11,392 nucleotides of DNA, taken from JANMDR01 sp031376425. GTDB lineage: Bacteria; Pseudomonadota; Gammaproteobacteria; Burkholderiales; Usitatibacteraceae. Every line of letters starts with the position of its first letter. Position 1 is the stretch's first letter. The DNA is taken from NCBI GenBank assembly GCA_031376425.1, contig JANMDR010000025.1, forward strand, positions 1 to 11,392. The letters are read 5' to 3'. The position numbers and the translations under genes were made by a program. Under the pieces are notes generated by a model. It had not been told where the DNA came from. It did not search any database and saw only the letters and a program-made list of their open reading frames with translations. Positions 5,820 to 11,392 of this stretch are shown one piece after another.

Positions 5820-7049
5820 ATGAATAAACCACTTCCAATCTATCTTGACTATTCGGCCACAACACCGGTTGATCCGCGTGTGGCAAAAAAAATGATTCCT
5901 TATTTAACGGAGCAATTTGGCAATCCTGCGTCACGTAGTCATGCCTATGGCTGGGACGCTGAAGAAGCCATTGAAGCCGCTCGCGTTGAAGTGGCGGCCT
6001 TGGTTAACTGTGATGAAAAAGAAATCGTTTGGACGTCTGGCGCTACAGAATCTATTAACTTAGCGTTGAAGGGTGCTGCCAATTTTTACAAAACACGCGG
6101 CAAGCACATTATCACCCTTAAAACCGAGCACAAAGCCACCTTAGACACTGTGCGTGAGCTTGAACGCCAAGGCTTTGATGCTACTTATTTAGACGTACAA
6201 GAAAATGGCTTGGTAGATATTAAGGCCTTTAAAAAGGCCTTGCGTCCGGACACCATTTTAGTATCCGTGATGATGGTGAATAATGAAATAGGTGTCATTC
6301 AACCGATTGCTGAGATTGGCGAAATTTGCCGTGCTGGTGTTGGCAATAGCGGCGCGATTATTTTTCATGTGGATGCAGCGCAAGCTACAGGTAAAGTCGT
6401 GGTGGATTTACAGGCGTTGAAGGTGGATTTAATGAGCTTTTCCGCGCATAAATCTTATGGTCCCAAGGGCATGGGGGCGCTGTATGTGCGACGCAAGCCA
6501 CGGGTGCGGTTAGAAGCGCAAATGCATGGCGGTGGACACGAGCGCGGCTTCCGCTCCGGCACCTTGGCAACGCATCAAATTGTCGGTATGGGCGAAGCGT
6601 TCAGATTAGCGCGGCTGGAAATGGCAACTGAAAATGAACGTACTCGTATGCTGCGCGATAAGCTTTATAACGGTATTCGCGATATCGATGAGGTTTATAT
6701 CAACGGTGATATGGAGCAGCGTGTGCCGCATAATCTTAATGTCAGCTTTAATTTTGTGGAAGGCGAATCACTGATTATGGGCGTGAAAGAATTAGCCGTA
6801 TCTTCAGGTTCTGCGTGTACCTCTGCATCGCTTGAGCCATCCTATGTGCTGCGAGCGTTGGGACGTAATGATGAGCTTGCGCATAGCTCGATTCGCTTCA
6901 CCATCGGGCGTTTTACCACTGTGGCAGATATTGATTTTGCGGTAGATTTGATTAAACAACGCATCGCTAAACTGCGCGCGATGTCGCCACTGTGGGAAAT
7001 GCATCAAGATGGTATTGATGTGTCGTCGGTGCAATGGGCGGCGCATTAG
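5820..7049 (+). CDS. iscS: Cysteine desulfurase IscS
   Basis: IscS is a pyridoxal-phosphate enzyme that takes sulfur from cysteine, leaving alanine, and passes the persulfide to IscU and other acceptors such as tRNA-thiolation proteins. The 409-residue protein opens with LPIYLDYSATTPVDPRVA and has the PLP-binding lysine Lys211 (SFSAHK), His104 (KTEHK) and Asp185 (HVDAAQ). The mobile catalytic Cys333 lies in SSGSACTSASLEPSYVLRALG. The C-terminus (SPLWEMHQDGIDVSSVQWAAH) is the conserved tail that contacts IscU. Compared with E. coli IscS (404 residues, from memory) it has about five extra residues before the FHVDA strand (GVGNSGA, 173-179), likely a surface loop. All active-site residues are present. 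The ribosome binding site is weak. Its stop codon lies inside the first unit of a 32-base tandem repeat. Confidence 0.97.
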   Translation: MNKPLPIYLDYSATTPVDPRVAKKMIPYLTEQFGNPASRSHAYGWDAEEAIEAARVEVAALVNCDEKEIVWTSGATESINLALKGAANFYKTRGKHIITLKTEHKATLDTVRELERQGFDATYLDVQENGLVDIKAFKKALRPDTILVSVMMVNNEIGVIQPIAEIGEICRAGVGNSGAIIFHVDAAQATGKVVVDLQALKVDLMSFSAHKSYGPKGMGALYVRRKPRVRLEAQMHGGGHERGFRSGTLATHQIVGMGEAFRLARLEMATENERTRMLRDKLYNGIRDIDEVYINGDMEQRVPHNLNVSFNFVEGESLIMGVKELAVSSGSACTSASLEPSYVLRALGRNDELAHSSIRFTIGRFTTVADIDFAVDLIKQRIAKLRAMSPLWEMHQDGIDVSSVQWAAH

Positions 7050-7112
7050 CGCCCTTAGTAGTATGGGTGGCGGCGCATTAGCGCCCTCAGCGGTTCAGGT
7101 AGCGGCGCATTA
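7037..7112 (+). repeat. 32-base tandem repeat at the iscS-iscU junction, with small hairpins
   Basis: The core GCGGCGCATTA starts at 7038, 7070 and 7102, an exact period of 32. The first two units continue as GCGCCCT, so each can fold as GGCGC-ATTA-GCGCC (7040-7053 and 7072-7085). The third unit lacks the right arm. The first unit contains the last codons and the stop (7047-7049) of iscS, so the coding end appears to have been duplicated into the spacer. In mRNA the hairpins could protect the iscS end or separate iscS from iscU expression. Confidence 0.75.
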
Positions 7113-7128
7113 AATAATTTAGTAATTT

Positions 7129-7133
7129 AGGAG
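7129..7133 (+). promoter_or_regulatory. Strong ribosome binding site of iscU
   Basis: AGGAG seven bases before ATG 7141. It is the only strong Shine-Dalgarno sequence in the isc operon; the other isc genes have weak or no visible sites. This fits high demand for the scaffold protein. Confidence 0.75.
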
Positions 7134-7140
7134 CATTATC

Positions 7141-7551
7141 ATGGCATATAGCGAAAAAGTTTTAGACCACTACGAAAATCCACGCAATGTTGGTTCCTTC
7201 GGTAAGGACGAAGAAGGCATTGCAACAGGCATGGTCGGCGCGCCAGCGTGCGGCGATGTGATGAAGCTGCAGTTAAAAGTGGGCGTTGACGGCATCATCA
7301 CTGATGCAAAGTTTAAAACCTACGGCTGTGGCTCCGCCATTGCTTCATCCTCGCTTGTTACTGAATGGGTAAAGGGTAAGTCAATTGATGAAGCAGCAAC
7401 AATCAAAAATACCCAAATTGCTGCTGAATTAGCATTGCCGCCAGTGAAAATTCACTGCTCGATATTGGCTGAAGATGCCATTAAAGCGGCCATCGCCGAC
7501 TATCGCACTAAACATCCGGCAGTGGTAGTCGCTGAAGCGAAGGCGGCCTAA
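7141..7551 (+). CDS. iscU: Iron-sulfur cluster scaffold IscU
   Basis: IscU is the scaffold on which [2Fe-2S] clusters are built from IscS-derived sulfur and iron, then released with HscA/HscB help. The three cluster cysteines are present, Cys37 (APACGDVMK), Cys63 (YGCGSAIASSS) and Cys106 (IHCSILAEDA). Asp39 and His105, which tune cluster stability, are also there. The HscA recognition motif LPPVK is at 99-103, just before the third cysteine. At 136 residues it is slightly longer than E. coli IscU (128); the extra residues form an Ala/Val-rich tail (AVVVAEAKAA). It is preceded by a strong AGGAG site and followed after three bases by iscA, so iscU and iscA are probably translated together. The identification is secure. 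Confidence 0.97.
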   Translation: MAYSEKVLDHYENPRNVGSFGKDEEGIATGMVGAPACGDVMKLQLKVGVDGIITDAKFKTYGCGSAIASSSLVTEWVKGKSIDEAATIKNTQIAAELALPPVKIHCSILAEDAIKAAIADYRTKHPAVVVAEAKAA

Positions 7552-7554
7552 ATC

Positions 7555-7878
7555 ATGGCAATTACTGTTAGCGATAGCGCCGCCAAGCATGTTCAAAATT
7601 ACATGGTAAAGCGCGGCAAAGGCTTAGGTATTCGCTTTGGTGTGCGCACCACGGGTTGTTCTGGGATGGCCTATAAGCTTGAGTTTGTTGACGAGCAGCA
7701 GGGTGAAGACCAGCTTTTTGAAAGCAACGGCGTTAAGGTGTTTGTTGACCCAAAGAGCCTCAGTTATTTGGATGGCACCGAACTTGATTTTGGCCGCGAA
7801 GGTTTAAATGAAGGCTTCAAATTTAATAACCCGAACGAAAAAGACAAGTGCGGTTGCGGCGAATCTTTTAATGTCTAG
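7555..7878 (+). CDS. iscA: A-type iron-sulfur carrier IscA
   Basis: IscA is an A-type carrier that takes clusters or iron onward to target proteins, especially [4Fe-4S] enzymes. The 107-residue protein has the three conserved cysteines at the standard positions: Cys35 (TTGCSGMAY), Cys99 and Cys101 (DKCGCGESF near the C-terminus). The length equals E. coli IscA. The start ATG is three bases after the iscU stop codon and lacks its own strong ribosome binding site, which points to translational coupling with iscU. A related A-type carrier such as ErpA has the same motifs, but position inside isc and the KCGCGESF ending favour IscA. Confidence 0.96.
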   Translation: MAITVSDSAAKHVQNYMVKRGKGLGIRFGVRTTGCSGMAYKLEFVDEQQGEDQLFESNGVKVFVDPKSLSYLDGTELDFGREGLNEGFKFNNPNEKDKCGCGESFNV

Positions 7879-7897
7879 CATGATGTTGGCGTAAGTC

Positions 7898-8437
7898 GTG
7901 GCGGTTGATTTTAGTCAAAACCACTTTGTGCTATTCGGCCTTGAACCTGCATATTTGCTGGACTTAGCAGGGCTAGAACAACGATTTAGGGCGCTACAGC
8001 AACAGGTGCATCCTGATAATTTTGCGAACGCCAACGCCGCTGAACAACGCGTTGCCATGCAATGGGCAGTGCGGGTTAACGAAGCGTTTCAAACTTTAAA
8101 ATCACCGCTGGCGCGTGGCCGCTATTTGTTAAAGCTGCGTGGTGTTGATACTCTAGAAGAAACCAACACTACCATGCCGCTTGATTTTTTAATGCAGCAA
8201 ATGGCACTGCGCGAGGCGCTTTCTGACCTAAAGCAAAGTCCGCGCGCCGCTGATGCCGTAGATCACTTAGAAATTTTGCAAAGTGATTTAAACGCAGAAG
8301 AAAAAGCGCTCTTTACGCATTTAGCAGTAACCTTAGAAACTAATCTGGATGAAGCGGCAGTCATCGTGCGCAAACTTCGTTTTTTAGAAAAACTAAGAGA
8401 AGAGTTAGATGAAGTCTTTGCTTTAATAGATGCCTGA
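7898..8437 (+). CDS. hscB: J-domain co-chaperone HscB
   Basis: HscB binds IscU, delivers it to HscA and stimulates the HscA ATPase through its J domain. The 179-residue protein has the N-terminal J domain (NHFVLFGLEP to about residue 80) with the HPD tripeptide at 38-40, here followed by Asn instead of the usual Lys or Arg. The C-terminal helical IscU-binding domain includes FLMQQMALREALSDL and ends with VRKLRFLEKLREELDEV. The start is a GTG at 7898: an in-frame TAA lies two codons upstream and the next internal start would remove the J domain. No strong ribosome binding site is visible. It begins 19 bases after iscA and leaves an 82-base gap before hscA. The sequence around AMQWAVRVNEAFQTLKSP looks betaproteobacterial. 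Confidence 0.95.
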   Translation: MAVDFSQNHFVLFGLEPAYLLDLAGLEQRFRALQQQVHPDNFANANAAEQRVAMQWAVRVNEAFQTLKSPLARGRYLLKLRGVDTLEETNTTMPLDFLMQQMALREALSDLKQSPRAADAVDHLEILQSDLNAEEKALFTHLAVTLETNLDEAAVIVRKLRFLEKLREELDEVFALIDA

Positions 8438-8452
8438 AATAAAACTATAGGG

Positions 8453-8474
8453 TGGGCACCGCCTTATCTGCCCA
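8453..8474 (+). repeat. Small inverted repeat between hscB and hscA
   Basis: TGGGCA (8453-8458) and TGCCCA (8469-8474) are exact inverted arms with a ten-base loop, in the 82-base hscB-hscA gap. There is no T run after it, so it is not a standard terminator. It may be a partial copy of a dispersed GGGTGGGCA-type repeat or an mRNA-stabilising stem. Confidence 0.35.
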
Positions 8475-8519
8475 ATCTGCCCTCCGTCGTTGCTCCCGAA
8501 CAACAAACTAACCACACTA

Positions 8520-10388
8520 ATGGCTCTCCTTCAAATTTTTGAACCCGGTGAATCTACCGCCCCGCATCAACATCGCTTGGCCGTAGGTATTGACCTTGGA
8601 ACCACCAATTCACTTGTTGCTACCGTGCAAAGCGGCACGGCCGTAGTGTTGCGAGATGCAGCTAATCGCCCCTTGTTGCCGTCCGTGGTGCGATATGATG
8701 CTTCTGGTGTTGCTGCCGTGGGCTACGCGGCGCGTGAATGGATTACCCGTGATCCGCAAAACACCATCGCCTCGGCCAAACGCTTTATGGGGCGCGGTAT
8801 TGCCGATGTGGCTCGCTACGGCACCTTGCCCTACGCGTTTGTGGATGCGCCGGGTATGGTGCGTATTCAAACAGCGGCTGGCGTTAAATCACCGGTAGAA
8901 ATTTCAGCTGAAATTTTGCGTGCCTTACGCGCACAAGCCGAAGCTGCTTTGGGTGGTGACTTGGTTGGTGCTGTCATCACCGTACCTGCTTATTTTGATG
9001 AAGCGCAACGTCAAGCCACCAAAGATGCCGCTAACGCCGCTGGTTTGCATGTGCTGAGATTGCTTAACGAACCTACCGCAGCGGCAGTAGCCTATGGTCT
9101 GGATAACCGCGCCGCTGGGGTTTTTGCGATATTTGATCTAGGCGGTGGCACGTTTGATATTTCAGTATTGCGTTTATCTAAGGGCGTGTTTGAAGTGCTC
9201 GCCACCAATGGTGATGCAACTTTGGGCGGCGATGATTTTGATCAAGCTATCGTACGTTTTTGGCGCGAGCGTTACAACTTTGCCGCCGCCGGTTTACAAG
9301 ATGCGGCAGCGCTATTGGTAGCGGCAAGAAGAGCTAAAGAATCGCTCACTAATGAGCCAACGGCGCAAGCGCAAATCGCCTTGAGTATGGGGCAACAATT
9401 AGCCGTAAAGCTATCGCGTGAAGAATTTGTAACCATCAGCCAAGCATTGGTGGACAAAACCATTGCACCAGTGAAGCGCGCACTTCGCGATGCGAAATTA
9501 GGCGTAGCAGAAATTGATGGTGTCGTGATGGTGGGGGGGGCTACGCGAATGCCGCACGTGCAAGAAGCCGTTGCCAAGTTCTTCAAGCAAACGCCGCTAA
9601 ATAATTTAGACCCCGATCAAGTTGTAGCTATTGGTGCCGCCATTCAAGCCAATCAGCTTGCGGGCAATAAACGTGGTGATGACCTACTGTTGCTAGATGT
9701 AATCGCGTTGTCGCTTGGTATCGAAACTATGGGCGGCTTAAGCGAAAAAGTAATCCCACGCAATAGCACCATACCCACCGCACGCGCCCAAGAATTCACC
9801 ACCTTCAAAGACGGTCAAACGGCAATGGCGCTGCATATCGTGCAGGGCGAGCGTGAGCTGGTAGTCGATAACCGCTCGCTGGCAAAGTTTGAACTACGTG
9901 GCATCCCGCCTATGGTAGCCGGTGCCGCCCGCATTGAAGTCACGTTTCAAGTTGATGCCGATGGTTTGCTTGCCGTTAGCGCAACAGAAAAAACCAGTGG
10001 TGTACGTGCCGAGATAATCGTAAAACCGTCGTATGGTCTAAGCGACGAAGAAACCGCTGCCATGCTCCGCTCGGGATTTAGTCATGCTAATGAAGACAAG
10101 CAAGCCAGAGCTTTGGCCGAACTAATAGTGGAGGGTAAACGCCTAATTGAGTCGATCAATGCTGCCATCGCAGCAGACGGTGCAACAATGCTAAACGATG
10201 CCGATCGCGATGTCATTGCAATGGCTGTAGAAGTTCTAGAATCAAGGCTTTCAGGCCAAGACCAGCAACAAATTAAAGCTGCAATCGAAGCCCTATCTAA
10301 TGCCACCGAAGACTTCGCCGCCAAACGCATGGATGCCAGTGTGGCACAGGCTTTGCGGGGGAAGAATTTGAATAGTTTGGTTTTATAA
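8520..10388 (+). CDS. hscA: Hsp70-type chaperone HscA
   Basis: HscA is the specialised Hsp70 that binds the LPPVK motif of IscU and uses ATP, with HscB, to drive cluster transfer to acceptor proteins. The 622-residue protein has the Hsp70 ATPase domain: phosphate-1 loop GIDLGTTNSLVA (23-34), VITVPAYFDEAQRQATKDAA, LLNEPTAAAVAYGLD, phosphate-2 loop FDLGGGTFDIS and adenosine motif VMVGGATRMP. The interdomain linker is LLLLDVIALSLGIETMGG. The substrate-binding domain follows (IPRNSTIP, AQEFTTFKDGQTAM, FQVDADGLL) and then a helical lid. The start ATG 8520 gives MALLQIFEPGES, the family N-terminus; an upstream in-frame TTG at 8490 would add ten unrelated residues and is rejected. A run of eight G in the VMVGG codons (9533-9540) is in frame but slippage-prone. 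Length and motifs are complete. Confidence 0.96.
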   Translation: MALLQIFEPGESTAPHQHRLAVGIDLGTTNSLVATVQSGTAVVLRDAANRPLLPSVVRYDASGVAAVGYAAREWITRDPQNTIASAKRFMGRGIADVARYGTLPYAFVDAPGMVRIQTAAGVKSPVEISAEILRALRAQAEAALGGDLVGAVITVPAYFDEAQRQATKDAANAAGLHVLRLLNEPTAAAVAYGLDNRAAGVFAIFDLGGGTFDISVLRLSKGVFEVLATNGDATLGGDDFDQAIVRFWRERYNFAAAGLQDAAALLVAARRAKESLTNEPTAQAQIALSMGQQLAVKLSREEFVTISQALVDKTIAPVKRALRDAKLGVAEIDGVVMVGGATRMPHVQEAVAKFFKQTPLNNLDPDQVVAIGAAIQANQLAGNKRGDDLLLLDVIALSLGIETMGGLSEKVIPRNSTIPTARAQEFTTFKDGQTAMALHIVQGERELVVDNRSLAKFELRGIPPMVAGAARIEVTFQVDADGLLAVSATEKTSGVRAEIIVKPSYGLSDEETAAMLRSGFSHANEDKQARALAELIVEGKRLIESINAAIAADGATMLNDADRDVIAMAVEVLESRLSGQDQQQIKAAIEALSNATEDFAAKRMDASVAQALRGKNLNSLVL

Positions 10389-10566
10389 TTGTTTGAGTAC
10401 AGAAGAGTGCGGCATTAAAGCGCTAAGGTTTAAATTTCTATGTCACTGTCGTTTTGTGCCGTCATTCCAGCACAGTCTGATATTCAAACCGTCCAATCAC
10501 CTATTTGCTGTTGTACTTGTCGAACCTGAATCATCTGACCTATCTGATTAAAGCAAAGCCCAAACC
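10389..10566 (+). other. Unusually long hscA-fdx gap
   Basis: This 178-base gap holds no open frame of useful length. A CATTCC-GC-like piece near 10463-10478 is too short to call a repeat. A short near-repeat ATCTGACC/ATCTGATT lies at 10533-10550. No convincing terminator hairpin and no good sigma-70 promoter are visible, so fdx may still be read from the operon promoter. Confidence 0.4.
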
Positions 10567-10905
10567 ATGATTAAAATCACCGTCCTCCCCAACGAATCGC
10601 TCTGCCCCAAAGGTGCTGAATTTAGCGTACCCGAAGGTACGAATCTTTGCGAAGCCCTGCTAGCGCAAAACATCCGCATCGAGCACGCCTGCGAGCTCTC
10701 CTGCGCCTGCACCACCTGCCACGTCATTATGCGCGAAGGTGGCCAAAGCCTAGATGAAGCCACCGAAAATGAAGAAGACATGCTCGACATGGCGTGGGGT
10801 CTAACCGCCCAATCGCGACTATCGTGCCAAACAATTGTGCGTAATACGCCACTCGTGATTGATATCCCGAAATATACGATTAACCATGCGCGGGAAGATC
10901 ATTAG
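10567..10905 (+). CDS. fdx: ISC-type [2Fe-2S] ferredoxin
   Basis: Fdx is an adrenodoxin-like [2Fe-2S] ferredoxin that supplies electrons for cluster assembly on IscU and IscA. The 112-residue protein has the four ligands Cys42, Cys48, Cys51 and Cys87, in HACELSCACTTCHVIMREG and SRLSCQ. The extra conserved Cys46 of this family is also present. The acidic segment EATENEEDMLDMAWGL and the C-terminal tail IPKYTINHARE are diagnostic for the ISC ferredoxin and distinguish it from plant-type ferredoxins. Length matches E. coli Fdx (111). The ATG start agrees with the family N-terminus, without a clear ribosome binding site. It lies 178 bases after hscA, a larger gap than usual, and iscX, often the next gene, is not found in the remaining sequence. 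Confidence 0.96.
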   Translation: MIKITVLPNESLCPKGAEFSVPEGTNLCEALLAQNIRIEHACELSCACTTCHVIMREGGQSLDEATENEEDMLDMAWGLTAQSRLSCQTIVRNTPLVIDIPKYTINHAREDH

Positions 10906-10960
10906 CCCGCTGGACGTTATTGTTTAGTAGTCTGTAGAAGCCAGATGATAGGTCAGTGCT

Positions 10961-10964
10961 GAGG
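10961..10964 (+). promoter_or_regulatory. Ribosome binding site of the right-edge gene
   Basis: GAGG six bases before ATG 10971. An in-frame TAG stands directly before this ATG, so together they fix the start of the truncated reading frame. Confidence 0.55.
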
Positions 10965-10970
10965 TTATAG

Positions 10971-11392
10971 ATGGTTAGGTTTTTGATGATATTCTTCAGG
11001 TTGTGGAGATATGAAGTCCGGTTGAATCGACTTGTTAAAAATATGAACTCTAAGAAGACCGGACTAAAAGATACGTTAGCCGTGCTTCCGCCGCCTCCGC
11101 AACTCTGGCCGTCAGTCGATACGCCTGAAGCTGAAGCGATTGCAATCAAGGACCTAGCGGCTCATTTATCTGGGATTGCTTTCAATGTAACGGACTGGGG
11201 CGCGGCGTTTCAGTTGTATGAGCGTGCAAAGGTAGCGCCCTCAACAGTAGACAGGAGTGTTGTTCGCAGATGGCAGTTTATTGCAGTGCAAGTTTGTGTC
11301 ATGCAACTTGATCATCTGAGGGAGCGGCTGGATAAAATTAAAGGCTATAAGCTAAAGCAATGTGGCTCTTTGCTTGCAAAATTTGATCATGA
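10971..11392 (+). CDS. Unrecognised protein, partial (C-terminus beyond window end)
   Basis: The frame is open from ATG 10971 to the window end (140 codons plus two bases) with GAGG six bases upstream. The N-terminus (MVRFLMIFFRLWRYEVRLNRLVKN) is basic with hydrophobic residues, more like an amphipathic helix than a clean signal peptide. A run of four prolines lies at 40-43. The remainder looks like a helical cytoplasmic domain with WGAAFQLYERAK and RRWQFIAVQVCVMQLDHLRERLDKIK. A shorter start at 11043 (MNSKKTG) would drop the hydrophobic N-terminus but has no ribosome binding site. Arginine codons are often AGG, AGA or CGG here, against mostly CGT and CGC in the isc genes, which hints at a different origin. 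I do not recognise the family; it is not IscX. The same strand and a 65-base gap after fdx allow read-through. Confidence 0.6.
   Translation, partial: MVRFLMIFFRLWRYEVRLNRLVKNMNSKKTGLKDTLAVLPPPPQLWPSVDTPEAEAIAIKDLAAHLSGIAFNVTDWGAAFQLYERAKVAPSTVDRSVVRRWQFIAVQVCVMQLDHLRERLDKIKGYKLKQCGSLLAKFDH
11015..11065. repeat. Inverted repeat inside the right-edge gene
   Basis: AGTCCGGT (11015-11022) and ACCGGACT (11058-11065) are exact inverted 8-base arms with a 35-base gap, near the 5' end of the partial gene. This could be an mRNA structure or a chance match. Confidence 0.35.

Noticed and set aside
8490..8519. TTG start adding ten residues to HscA
   Set aside because: The family N-terminus MALLQI begins at ATG 8520, and the extra residues have no counterpart in HscA proteins.
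10880..11149. Minus-strand frame of 89 codons across the fdx end
   Set aside because: It overlaps the conserved fdx tail and the right-edge plus-strand gene, and its translation shows no recognisable feature.
1..11392. CRISPR array, tRNA or intact insertion sequence
   Set aside because: No regularly spaced repeat set with unique spacers, no cloverleaf-like sequence with a TTC arm, and no transposase motif was found. The only regular tandem repeat (7037-7112) has fewer than three full units and no CRISPR-type spacers.

Overview
The window looks like chromosomal DNA from a proteobacterium of moderate GC content. The Isc proteins read most like betaproteobacterial versions, judged from remembered family sequences: IscR with its QCGGKVNCLG cluster region, HscB with AMQWAVRVNEAFQTLKSP, and HscA with the APHQHRLAVGIDLGTTNS start. 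A gammaproteobacterium is not excluded. No tRNA, rRNA, CRISPR array or intact insertion sequence is visible.

Left part (1-1125, minus strand): two adjacent genes for unrecognised envelope proteins. One is a membrane-anchored protein cut by the window edge. The other is a secreted protein with eight cysteines. A gene-free stretch of about 800 bases follows (1126-1917) with a nested inverted repeat and no recognisable gene. A clear intrinsic terminator (1914-1948) then closes the next gene on the minus strand.

Middle (1972-4830, minus strand): one large TonB-dependent outer-membrane receptor of the Xanthomonas/Caulobacter type, with its own ribosome binding site. Its upstream region (4831-5269) is shared with the divergent isc operon. 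It is unusually rich in structure: a perfect 21-base operator-like inverted repeat, a cluster of CCAATT half-sites, and two related hairpins whose stems covary.

Right part (5270-10905, plus strand): a complete iron-sulfur cluster assembly operon, iscR-iscS-iscU-iscA-hscB-hscA-fdx. IscS supplies sulfur from cysteine, IscU is the scaffold, HscB and HscA release the cluster from IscU through its LPPVK motif, IscA is an A-type carrier, and Fdx supplies electrons. IscR represses the operon when cluster supply is adequate. A near-consensus IscR site overlaps the -35 of the iscR promoter. The iscS-iscU junction carries a 32-base tandem repeat that can form hairpins. hscA and fdx are separated by an unusually long 178-base gap, and iscX is not found after fdx.

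Far right (10971-11392, plus strand): the start of an unrecognised gene with different arginine codon use, running off the window.

No clearly new multi-gene system is evident. The observations most worth checking are the covarying hairpin pair, the receptor operator, the iscS 3' tandem repeat and the two unrecognised gene neighbourhoods at the edges.
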